NCBI GenBank assembly: GCA_914767885.1 | Contig: CAJZBQ010000042.1 | Location: forward strand, 21,084 to 85,083 | Direction of reading: 5' to 3' | Source of the DNA: Blepharisma stoltei | Taxonomy: Eukaryota; Ciliophora; Heterotrichea; Heterotrichida; Blepharismidae | DNA length: 64,000 nucleotides | Part shown: piece after piece, positions 52,082-63,200 of the stretch | Position numbering within the stretch: position 1 is the first letter of the stretch | Layout: every line of letters starts with the position of its first letter | The notes under the pieces: model-generated | Databases searched by the model: none | Told to the model about the DNA's origin: nothing | What the model saw: only the letters and a program-made list of their open reading frames with translations | Made by a program: the position numbers and the translations under genes

Positions 52082-53779
52082 ATTTTACAATTATATTACA
52101 GTTAATTTAATCAGCTAAATGCATTATCGATGAAATATGTAGATGCTTAGATATTTACACAAAAAGAAATTATAAAGCGATGAGTGTTTAATTAAGCAAT
52201 TGAACTTGATCCAAGTGACTCTCTGCTTTTCTGCTATTGCACATATGCTCAATCATTTAAGACAAGAAACTGAAACAGAATTTTACGAGTAAATTGGGGA
52301 TCTGCAAACAAGAATCAAATGGCATAATAATTTTTATAAACTGAAATTTTTGCCAAAGACCTTCTCTTAAAGAAGCATAGGCTAATTTGTCTCAAATCCA
52401 GTTGACACTTTGCCTGATTCAGAGACCTTTCTGACCACGATGCTAAATTTGTACTTTTACAATCAAATAAATGACTAAAAAAAAGCAAATCCAAAGAGGA
52501 AACAAAGCAGCAACTATCACTTTCACTGCAGATCATACATTATTTTAAAAGTTAATACCCTTGAAGGAGAGCTTGAAAAAAATGAATGTGAGAAGCTTAG
52601 ATAAAGAAATGCTAAAATCTCATATAGATAGAACGCCTGCCATGCCAGGGACTAGCGTGTTTTTAAGTTTGCAGAGAAAAATTTAAAAATTAGAAGACAA
52701 AAACTATTTGTAGAGCAAGAATTGAATGATATTTTGTTCTGATTTTAGAACTGGAGAAAGGCTTTGAAGCAAATCCTATCTTGAACGGGGTGCTGCTGCG
52801 AAATTTAGGACTCTTCTAAAAATGAGCTTCCATATTAATTTTAAAAACGGGAGTTGCTGCACTAAAAGTTCTTACACATTTATAAATAAGATATTGTTAG
52901 AAATTATTATTTAAAAGGATTCACATATTTCAGGTGGAATCATTAGAAATCTTCTCCAATTTGACTCTCAAAACATTCATTGCATAAAAATTCTATAATT
53001 CATCAATTATTGTAATAAATCTATTTATTTTCTTCAAAATCAAAGGTTTATTTATAAAAATTTTCTCATGCATTTATTATCATAGCTCAAAGCTTTCTGT
53101 TCAACATCAAAATTTATAAATTGATAAAAGACTTCCTCTGATTTATAGAATCTATAATAAGAATGAGACGATCGGCAAGCACATATTTGATATTGAAAAA
53201 ACCTGCATTATCATTGCATATATAATTAGCAATTTTTCTGAAGAATGAAGAAATGAAGAAGCTGCTAATACAGCATGGAGATAATGAAACAATTGGAAAT
53301 TTAGTGCAGTCAGAGAAACAACCTTGAAAAACCATCTATGACTGTAAAATTTATAAAGGTGACGATTTATGCTGGATTGAACAAAAAAATCAAGAAGGTA
53401 GAAGTAGGAGAAAAGATAGTAGTGATGAGGCTGTACAAAATAAACCTCTGATAAGAATAGCAGTTTTAATAATAGCTAACCACTTATGAATAGGAGATGT
53501 TAGGGAAAGAAAACGTTTAAAATTTCAATTTTGTAACCTATACGGAGAAAATGGAATCAGGCTAATTCATATTTTTACGTATTTTTATCTTTTAATTAGT
53601 GTAAATTTGTATTGTAAAAGTAATAAATTTGCTTTACTGTTATATTTAAAAAATCTATTTATTATATGCTCATAAAAACATCTTTTAATGCTTGATAAGA
53701 TTAAGCATTATAAATCTTTGCTTTATTAAGACAGTCCGTACCTTCTTCTCTTCTGCCTAACTTATCTAGAGCAGCTCCT
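52082..53779. pseudogene. Spacer with decayed gene remnants
   Basis: 52200-52700 matches 58080-58560 (coiled-coil region of the kinase remnant), broken by stops; 53245-53720 matches 47575-48070. At the right edge (53720-53779) a few codons of another TPR unit continue beyond the stop of the next gene. No intact gene. Confidence 0.5.
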
Positions 53780-56700
53780 TTATTTGAATAATAAAGCGCA
53801 CTTTTCATTTTTTGAGATAAGTGCTATGCCTTTGTGTGCATTAGCAGTATTTGGATCAATTCTAATAGCTTCTTTATAGCATTCCAGAGCTTCTTCTCTC
53901 CTGCCTAACTCATATAGAGCAGCTCCTTTATTTGAATAATAAAGTGCACAGTTTGGGATGATTCTAATTGCATCGTTGTAATGTTTTACTGCTTCTTCAT
54001 ATCTCTCTTCATTATAGAAAATATCTCCTATTTTATTGTATGTTTCAGCATCATTTGGATCGATTCTGATAGCTTCTTTATAGCATTCCAGAGCTTCTTC
54101 TCTCCTACCTAACTCATCTAGAGCGTCTCCTTTATTTGAATAATAACTTGCACAGTTTGGGTTGATTCTAATTGCATCGCTAAAATATTTTATTGCTTCT
54201 TCATATCTATTTTCATTATAGAAGATATCTCCTATTTTATTGCATTGATAAGCATCATTTGGATCAATTCTGATAGCTTCTTGTAAGCATTCCAGAGCTT
54301 CTTCTCTCCTGCCTAACTCTCTAAGAGCAGCTCCTTTATTTGAATAATAAAGTGCTTTGTTTGGATTGATTCTAATTGCATCGTTGTAATGTTTTACTGC
54401 TTCTTCATATCTCTTTTCATTATAGAAGATACCTCCTATTTGGTTGTATGCCGAAGCATCATTTGAATCAATTCTGATACCTTCTTTATAGCATTCCAGA
54501 GCTTCTTCTCTCTTGCCTAACAAACTAAGAGCAGCTCCTTTATTTGAATAATAAAGTGCTTTGTTTGGGTTGAATCTAATTGCATCTTTGTAATGTTTTA
54601 CTGCTTCTTTATATCTCTTTTTATTATAAAAGATATCTCCTATTTGATTGTATGCCGAAGCATCATTTGGATCAATTCTGATAGCTTCTTTATAGCATTC
54701 CAGAGCTTCTTCTCTTCTGCCTAACTTATCTAGAGCAGCTCCTTTATTTGAATAATAACTTGCACAGTTTGGGTTGATTCTATTTGCATCGTTGTAATGT
54801 TTTACTGCTTCTCTATATCTCTTTTCATTATAGAAGATATCTCCTATTTCATTGTATGCCGAAGCATCATTTGGATCGATTCTTATAGCTTCTTGTAAGC
54901 ATTCTAGAGCTTCTTCTCTTCTGCCTAACTTATCTAGAACATATCCTTTATTTGAATAATAAAGTGCTTTGTTTGGGTTGATTCTAATTGCATCGTTGTA
55001 ATGTTTTACTGCTTCTTCATATCTATTTTCATTATAGAAGATATCTCCTAATTGATTGTATGCCGAACCATCATTTAGATCGATTCTGATAGCTTCTTGT
55101 AAGCATTCCAGGGCTTCTTCTCCTCTACCTAACTCATCTAGAGCATCTCCTTTATTTAAATAATAAAGTGCTTTGCTTGGGTTGATTCTAATTGCATCTT
55201 ATCTTATCTTATAAAATTTATAGCGTTTAACGTCCAATATGGGGTGACAACCCCAGGTACTATCAATCGCCTTCGAAGCATCAGGCCCACAGGTCGCTTG
55301 GGATGGCCTGCTTCGATCACCAGTGTGCTTCTCCGGAAAGTGTTCTGGCTTCGACGGCTCATGGATGAGCTACTTGCTTGCTACATGGGTTGCTTTTCCG
55401 AAAACCCCAAAAAATGGATTTTCTGCTCAGCTGTCGGCAAAAATGAAAAAAAATAGCCTGGGACGTAACGCCCAGTTTCACACTAGGGAGTTGCCCGATT
55501 GGTCCAAAGGACTCTGCTGGACTTCCCCTTTCCAACTCCGTGCCCTCCTTCCCCACGAGGAAAAATCCACCCCTGAGAATAGACTAGGACTAGGCTCTGA
55601 ACACAACCAGAATTGCTTACCTAGTATTTCCGTCCATCTCTAGAATGGTAAAACCTAGCCGGATATAATTAAAATATGAATCGAGGCTGCATGGCCAGGA
55701 GGCCATGCCCAGACGAAGACGCCATATTTTAATTATGATTCTAATTGCATCGTTGTAATGTTTTACTGCTTCTTCATATCTCTTTTCATTATACAAGATG
55801 ACTCCTATTTCATTGTATGGAGATGCATTATTTGGATCGATTCTGATAGCTTCTTGTAAGCATTCCAAAGCTTTTTCTCTCCTACCTAACTTATCTAGAG
55901 CAGCTCCTTTATTTGAATAATAAAGTGCACAGTTTGGGTTGATTCTAATTGCATCGTTGTAATGTATTACTGCTTCTGCATATCTCTTTTCATTATAGAA
56001 GATGACTCCTATTTCATTGTATGGAGATGCATTATTTGGATCGATTCTGATAGCTTCTTGTAAGCATTCCAGAGCTTCTTCTCTCCTGCCTAACTTATCT
56101 AGAGCAGCTCCTTTATTTTTAAAAAATAATGCTTTGTTTGGGTTGATTCTGATTGCATCGTTGTAATGTTTTACTCCTTCTTCATATCTCTTTTCATTAT
56201 AGAAGATGACTCCTATTTCATTGTATGCAGATGCATTATTTGAATTGATTCTGATAACTTCTTTATAGCATTTCAGAGCTTCTTCTCTCCTGCCTAACTC
56301 ATATAGAGCAGCTCTTTTATTTGAATAATAAAGTGCTTTGTTTGGATTGATTCTAATTGCATCGTTGTAATGTTTTACTGCTTCTTCATATCTCTTTTCA
56401 TTATAGAAGATATCTCCTATTTGATTGTATGCCGAAGCATCATTTGGATCGATTTTTATAGCTTCTTTATAGCATTCCAGAGCTTCTTCTTTCCTACCTA
56501 ACTCATCTAGAGCAACTCCTTTATTTGAATAATAACTTGCACAGTTTGGATTGATTCTAATTGCGTCGTTGTAATGTTTTACTGCTTCTTCATATCTCTT
56601 TTCATTATAGAAGATATCTCCTATGCCATTATATTGAGAATCATTATTTGGATCGATTCTGATAGCTTCTTGTAAGCATTCCAGAGCTTCTTCTCTTCTG

Positions 56701-57911
56701 CCTAACTTATCTAGAGCAGTTCCTTTATTTGAATAATAAAGTGCTTTGTTTGGGTTGATTCTAATTGCATCGTTGTAATGTTTTACTGCTTCTTCATATC
56801 TATTTTCATTATAGAATATAAGTCCTATGCCATTGTATTGAGAAGCATCATTTGGATCAATTCTGATAGCTTCTTGTAAGCATTCCAGAGCTTCTTCTCT
56901 CTTACCTAACAAACTAAGAGCAGCTCCTTTATTTGAATAATAAAGTGCTTTGTTTGGGTTGATTCTAATTGCATCGTTGTAATGTTTTACTGCTTCTTCA
57001 TATCTCTCTTCATTATAGAAGATATCTCCTATTTGATTGTATGCCGAAGCATCATTTGGATCAATTCTGATAGCTTCTTTATAGCATTCCAGAGCTTCTT
57101 CTCTTCTGCCTAACTTATCTAGAGCAGCTCCTTTATTTGAATAATAAAGTGCTTTGTTTGGGTTGATTCTAATTGCATCGTTGTAATGTTCTACTGCTTC
57201 TTCATATCTATTTTCATTACTTAAGATAAGTCCTATGCTATTGTATGCATCAGAATTATTTGGATCAATTTTGATAGCTTCTTTATACTTGTTTAATACT
57301 TGCTGTAACATATCCTCTTTATTCTCATCGTTCATATCAATATTTTTCAATTTTGTAGACATTTCATCTGGAAAATCTTTGGACTTTTCTTTGAGAAAGC
57401 TCTTGATAATTGCATCAATTTGTTTGCCTATTTCACAGAACAACCCGATATTATTTGATGATACTGTAAAAAATTTTTTAGCTTTTTCGACAGCTTCATT
57501 TGACTGCAATGATAGCAAATTCAAAGCTGGATCTTTCTCCATTTTTAATAGTTTTTGTGCTTTCCAGATTTTTTCGATGTAGCTGGCAATTTTTTCAGAA
57601 TCAGAGTCGATTTCTTTTAAAACTTGTTCATGGATATTTTTATAACTGCAAAGTGTTTGAGTAAAGGAAGCCATTGCATTAGCCCTCATTTCTTCAAGTT
57701 TTGACTTCTCTTCCTCAAGAAAACCAAGGATTGCTTCTTTTGTGCCTTCAGCAGGCTCTACCAAAATTTTGATGATATTATGAGGATTATCGCTATGCTC
57801 GATATGGTTCACTACGTGTTCTTTGCAAAAATAAGTGGCCGGTGAAGTGCAGTTGCATGAAAGTTCAATTTCACCATCGCAGTTTGACTCACAGCATCTA
57901 AAGGTACTCAT
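53780..57911 (-). CDS. B-box-like/TPR protein, split by element E2
   Basis: Starts MSTFRCCESNCDGEIELSCN at 57911 with the family's zinc pattern, a helical linker (to about residue 205), then a long TPR array. Element E2 (55199-55751) interrupts the array; its removal gives exactly 1,192 codons plus stop. Unit consensus is close to AYNQIGDIFYNEKRYEEAVK / ALYYSNKGAALDELGRREEA. The C-terminus leaves the repeat (ISKNEKCALLFK, stop 53780-53782). Uninterrupted otherwise, so probably functional. Role unknown; the B-box/coiled-coil/TPR plan suggests a multimeric scaffold. Confidence 0.85.
55199..55751 (-). mobile_element. Retroposon-like element E2, 553 bp
   Basis: Flanked by the 16 bp repeat TGATTCTAATTGCATC (55183-55198, 55736-55751), which contains TA. 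Left edge has tandem TTATC units (tail), right edge the hairpin GGCATGGCC...GGCCATGC with AT stem, as in E1. Its right 350 bp is homologous to E1. The flanking sequence is itself part of the TPR repeat, so repeat recombination could mimic a target duplication, though the E1 parallel argues for insertion. Confidence 0.82.
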
Positions 57912-58039
57912 TTTATAATTATATTACAGTTAATTTATTCGCCTAAGTTAAATATGGGGTAAATATAATTTGGAAATTTAACACCTAGATAATAAATTAT
58001 CGATTGAATCTTTTTTGAAGTAAGAAGCAGAATTTTAGA

Positions 58040-59117
58040 ATCAAATGGCTTGTAGAGGTCAGTGATTTTTAGAAAGCCATGGAGCAAGAAATTCAAAATG
58101 TGGAAAGAGAATTAAATGAAAGACCAACCGCTGCTGATATGAAAATGAAAATATCTCCAAACTTAAACTGGAATTAAGCCAAAGACCTTCTCCTAAAGAA
58201 GTATGGGCTGAGCCATCTCAAATCCAGTTGACACTGATTCAGAGACCTTTCTGACCGCGATGCTAAATTTTTACTTTTATAATCAAATAAACTAATAAAA
58301 GAACTCGAGGCAAATCCAAAGGGCAGCAACTATCAGCTTCACTACAGATCTCAAATTAACCATAAAAGTTAATACCTTTAAGGAGAGCTTGAAAAAATTC
58401 AACTAAAAACGTGAATATTCCCAAATGAATGTGAAAAGCTTAGACTTGATAAAAAAAGGCTAGAAACTCATATAGGAAGAACGCCTGCATGCCCTGGGCT
58501 AGCGAATTTTTAAGTTTGCAGAGAAAAATTTAAAAATTAGAAGACAAGCACTATTGGAGAGGGCAAGAACTGAAAAATAGACTAAGCTCAGTTTCACTGA
58601 GATCTGAGCTGGAAAGTGAAGAAATAAAAAAAATTCCGAATGATAAAGTTTGATTAAGAAATTAATAATAAGAATAACGAAATTGACGAGTTCAGGATTG
58701 AGCTGGAAGAGTTGCTTTAGAGATAGAAAGACTGAGATTAATGATATTTATTTTAATTTAATGGAATGGGGGGATCTAATGGCTGTTTTGATTAAAAGAG
58801 ATATTCTTCCTCAAGAGCAGGCTAAGTTTATATTGCTAAGATGGTTTTAGCTGTAGAGTCAGTGCACAAATTGAACTATACCCATGAAATACCAAGATAG
58901 ATAATGTCTTTATTGCTAGAGACTGCGATATAAAATTATCTGATTTGGGCTTTGCAGATTAAGTGATATCCAGAGTGATAGTCTGTATTCAAGTTTAAGC
59001 AAGAAGCCAAAGCGAAACAGTATATGGAAAGGAGAGCAGACTATAAGAGGAACTGAGCCCTGACTTACTCAACTGTAGGCACTCCTGACTATACAGCTCC
59101 AGAAGTATTTGGAAGAG
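58040..59117 (+). pseudogene. Decayed NDR-type AGC kinase
   Basis: Broken frames translate to recognisable kinase pieces in order: a coiled-coil-like stretch (58080-58600), then EWGDLMAVLIKRDILPQEQA (about 58765-58825), AVESVHKLNYTHE, DNVFIARDCDIKLSDLGFA (about 58890-58960), and YSTVGTPDYTAPEVFGR (about 59060-59117). These are the GGDL...HRDIKPDN...DFG...APE motifs of NDR/LATS-family kinases, but the HRD region is altered, stops and frameshifts interrupt it, and the N-lobe is missing. It ends abruptly at 59118 where TPR sequence on the other strand begins. Confidence 0.75.
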
Positions 59118-60282
59118 GTATCCTTTATTTGAATAATAAAGTGCAGAGATTGGGTTGATTCTAATTGCATCGTTGTAATGCTTTATGGCTTCTTCATATA
59201 TCTTTTCATTAAAGAAGATAATTCCTATTCCATTGTATCCATCAGCATAATTTGGATCAATTCTGATAGCTTCTTATAAGCTTCTCTTCTCCTGCCTAAC
59301 TCTCTAAGAGCATCTCCTTTATTTTTTAAATAAATTTTAGAGTTTTGGCTGATTCTAATTGCACCTTTATTGTACTGCTTCTTCATATCTCTTTTCATTA
59401 AAGAAGATAATTCCTATGCTATTGTATGCAGATGCATAATTTGGATTTAATCTGATAGCTTCTTTCTCCTGCCTAACTCATCTAGAGCATATCCTTTATT
59501 TGAATAATAAATTGCACAGTTTGGGTTGATTCTATTTGCCTCGTTAAAATGTTGTACTGCTAATTCATATCTCTTTTCATTTTCTAAAATAATTCCTATA
59601 TTATTGTATGCATGTGTATAATTTGGATCAACTTTAATAGCTTCTTTATAGCATTCAATAGCTTCTTCTCTTCTGCCTAACTCATCTAGAGCAGCTCCTT
59701 TATTTCTATAATAAAGAGCTTCGTTTGGATTGATTCTAATTGCATCATTGTAATGTTTTATTGCATCTCCTATTCTTTTTTCTTTAAAGAAGATATCTCC
59801 TATTTCATTGTATGCAGATGCATTATTTGGATTAATTCTGATAGCTTCTTTATACTCGTTTAATGCTTGCTGTAATTTCTCCCCTTTATTCTCAAAGTTC
59901 ATATAAATGTTTTTCAATTCAAAATGCATTTCATATGGAATAACTTTGGACTTTTCTTCGAGAAAGCTCTTAATAACTGCATCAATTTGTTTTTCTATTT
60001 CAGATAATAACCCGATATTATTAGTTGATATTGCTGTAAAATGGCTTTAGCTTTTTCAACAGCTTTATTTGTCTGCAAGGCTAACAAATTTAAAGCTGGA
60101 TCATACATTATATCCGAGTGTTCTTGTGCTTGCCTGATTTTTTCGATGTAGCTGCAAATTTTTGCTGAATCAGAGTTGATTTCTTTTAAAACTTGTTTTA
60201 GGATTTTGTTATAACTAGAAAAAGTTTGAGTAATTCTGAAATATTAGAGCTACTGAACTGTGAGCAAAGGATGTGATTATAT
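59118..60282 (-). pseudogene. Truncated TPR family copy at telomere
   Basis: A fourth family member on the minus strand, broken: several frameshifts (59277-59370, 59462, and a 1-nt loss near 60040 relative to 51645), a 32 bp insertion near 60235-60265, and no N-terminus because telomere repeats begin inside the region that corresponds to about 51845. An open piece of 160 codons (59447-59929) survives. Chromosome breakage and telomere healing within the gene would explain it. Confidence 0.75.
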
Positions 60283-63200
60283 TTAGGGTGTTAGGGTGTT
60301 AGGGTGTTAGGGTTGGTGTTAGGGTGTTAGGGTGTTAGGGTGTTAGGGTGTTAGGGTGTTAGGGTGTTAGGGTGTTAGGGTGTTAGGGTGTTAGGGTGTT
60401 AGGGTGTTAGGGTGTTAGGGTGTTAGGGTGTTAGGGTGTTAGGGTGTTAGGGTGTTAGGGTGTTAGGGTGTTAGGGTGTTAGGGTGTTAGGGTGTTAGGG
60501 TGTTAGGGTGTTAGGGTGGTGTTAGGGTGTTAGGGGTGTTAGGGTGTTAGGGTGTTAGGGTGTTAGGGTGTTAGGGTGTTAGGGTGTTAGGGTGTTAGGG
60601 TGTTAGGGTGTTAGGGTGTTAGGGTGTTAGGGTGTTAGGGTGTTAGGGTGTTAGGGTGTTAGGGTGTTAGGGTGTTAGGGTGTTAGGGTGTTAGGGTGTT
60701 AGGGTGTTAGGGTGTTAGGGTGTTAGGGTGTTAGGGTGTTAGGGTGTTAGGGTGTTTAGGGGTGTTAGGGTGTTAGGGGTGTTAGGGTGTTAGGGTGTTA
60801 GGGTGTTAGGGTGTTAGGGTGTTAGGGTGTTAGGGTGTTAGGGTGTTAGGGTGTTAGGGTGTTAGGGTGTTAGGGTGTTAGGGTGTTAGGGTGTTAGGGT
60901 GTTAGGGTGTTAGGGTGTTAGGGTGTTAGGGTGTTAGGGTGTTAGGGTGTTAGGGTGTTAGGGTGTTAGGGTGTTAGGGTGTTAGGGTGTTAGGGTGTTA
61001 GGGTGTTAGGGTGTTAGGGTGTTAGGGTGTTAGGGTGTTAGGGTGTTAGGGTGTTAGGGTGTTAGGGTGTTAGGGTGTTAGGGTGTTAGGGTGTTAGGGT
61101 GTTAGGGTGTTAGGGTGTTAGGGTGTTAGGGTGTTAGGGTGTTAGGGTGTTAGGGTGTTAGGGTGTTAGGGTGTTAGGGTGTTAGGGTGTTAGGGTGTTA
61201 GGGTGTTAGGGTGTTAGGGTGTTAGGGTGTTAGGGTGTTAGGGTGTTAGGGTGTTAGGGTGTTAGGGTGTTAGGGTGTTAGGGTGTTAGGGTGTTAGGGT
61301 GTTAGGGTGTTAGGGTGTTAGGGTGTTAGGGTGTTAGGGTGTTAGGGTGTTAGGGTGTTAGGGTGTTAGGGTGTTAGGGTGTTAGGGTGTTAGGGTGTTA
61401 GGGTGTTAGGGTGTTAGGGTGTTAGGGTGTTAGGGTGTTAGGGTGTTAGGGTGTTAGGGTGTTAGGGTGTTAGGGTGTTAGGGTGTTAGGGTGTTAGGGT
61501 GTTAGGGTGTTAGGGTGTTAGGGTGTTAGGGTGTTAGGGTGTTAGGGTGTTAGGGTGTTAGGGTGTTAGGGTGTTAGGGTGTTAGGGTGTTAGGGTGTTA
61601 GGGTGTTAGGGTGTTAGGGTGTTAGGGTGTTAGGGTGTTAGGGTGTTAGGGTGTTAGGGTGTTAGGGTGTTAGGGTGTTAGGGTGTTAGGGTGTTAGGGT
61701 GTTAGGGTGTTAGGGTGTTAGGGTGTTAGGGTGTTAGGGTGTTAGGGTGTTAGGGTGTTAGGGTGTTAGGGTGTTAGGGTGTTAGGGTGTTAGGGTGTTA
61801 GGGTGTTAGGGTGTTAGGGTGTTAGGGTGTTAGGGTGTTAGGGTGTTAGGGTGTTAGGGTGTTAGGGTGTTAGGGTGTTAGGGTGTTAGGGTGTTAGGGT
61901 GTTAGGGTGTTAGGGTGTTAGGGTGTTAGGGTGTTAGGGTGTTAGGGTGTTAGGGTGTTAGGGTGTTAGGGTGTTAGGGTGTTAGGGTGTTAGGGTGTTA
62001 GGGTGTTAGGGTGTTAGGGTGTTAGGGTGTTAGGGTGTTAGGGTGTTAGGGTGTTAGGGTGTTAGGGTGTTAGGGTGTTAGGGTGTTAGGGTGTTAGGGT
62101 GTTAGGGTGTTAGGGTGTTAGGGTGTTAGGGTGTTAGGGTGTTAGGGTGTTAGGGTGTTAGGGTGTTAGGGTGTTAGGGTGTTAGGGTGTTAGGGTGTTA
62201 GGGTGTTAGGGTGTTAGGGTGTTAGGGTGTTAGGGTGTTAGGGTGTTAGGGTGTTAGGGTGTTAGGGTGTTAGGGTGTTAGGGTGTTAGGGTGTTAGGGT
62301 GTTAGGGTGTTAGGGTGTTAGGGTGTTAGGGTGTTAGGGTGTTAGGGTGTTAGGGTGTTAGGGTGTTAGGGTGTTAGGGTGTTAGGGTGTTAGGGTGTTA
62401 GGGTGTTAGGGTGTTAGGGTGTTAGGGTGTTAGGGTGTTAGGGTGTTAGGGTGTTAGGGTGTTAGGGTGTTAGGGTGTTAGGGTGTTAGGGTGTTAGGGT
62501 GTTAGGGTGTTAGGGTGTTAGGGTGTTAGGGTGTTAGGGTGTTAGGGTGTTAGGGTGTTAGGGTGTTAGGGTGTTAGGGTGTTAGGGTGTTAGGGTGTTA
62601 GGGTGTTAGGGTGTTAGGGTGTTAGGGTGTTAGGGTGTTAGGGTGTTAGGGTGTTAGGGTGTTAGGGTGTTAGGGTGTTAGGGTGTTAGGGTGTTAGGGT
62701 GTTAGGGTGTTAGGGTGTTAGGGTGTTAGGGTGTTAGGGTGTTAGGGTGTTAGGGTGTTAGGGTGTTAGGGTGTTAGGGTGTTAGGGTGTTAGGGTGTTA
62801 GGGTGTTAGGGTGTTAGGGTGTTAGGGTGTTAGGGTGTTAGGGTGTTAGGGTGTTAGGGTGTTAGGGTGTTAGGGTGTTAGGGTGTTAGGGTGTTAGGGT
62901 GTTAGGGTGTTAGGGTGTTAGGGTGTTAGGGTGTTAGGGTGTTAGGGTGTTAGGGTGTTAGGGTGTTAGGGTGTTAGGGTGTTAGGGTGTTAGGGTGTTA
63001 GGGTGTTAGGGTGTTAGGGTGTTAGGGTGTTAGGGTGTTAGGGTGTTAGGGTGTTAGGGTGTTAGGGTGTTAGGGTGTTAGGGTGTTAGGGTGTTAGGGT
63101 GTTAGGGTGTTAGGGTGTTAGGGTGTTAGGGTGTTAGGGTGTTAGGGTGTTAGGGTGTTAGGGTGTTAGGGTGTTAGGGTGTTAGGGTGTTAGGGTGTTA

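Larger units (their letters stand above)
48123..57250. repeat. 204 bp tandem TPR-coding repeats
   Basis: Across 48123-51470 and 53780-57250 the DNA repeats every 204 bp (two 34-residue TPRs), with units strongly similar (for instance TTTGGATCAATTCTGATAGC recurs throughout). Such arrays expand and contract by unequal exchange. The interval 51471-53779 between the two arrays is not part of the repeat. Confidence 0.85.

Noticed and set aside
52315-53335. Minus-strand frames at 52315-52536 and 53114-53335
   Set aside because: They lie antisense to decayed duplicated remnants and are not conserved between copies.
55244-55643. Plus-strand frames inside element E2
   Set aside because: Not preserved in the homologous region of E1; probably chance in GC-richer DNA.
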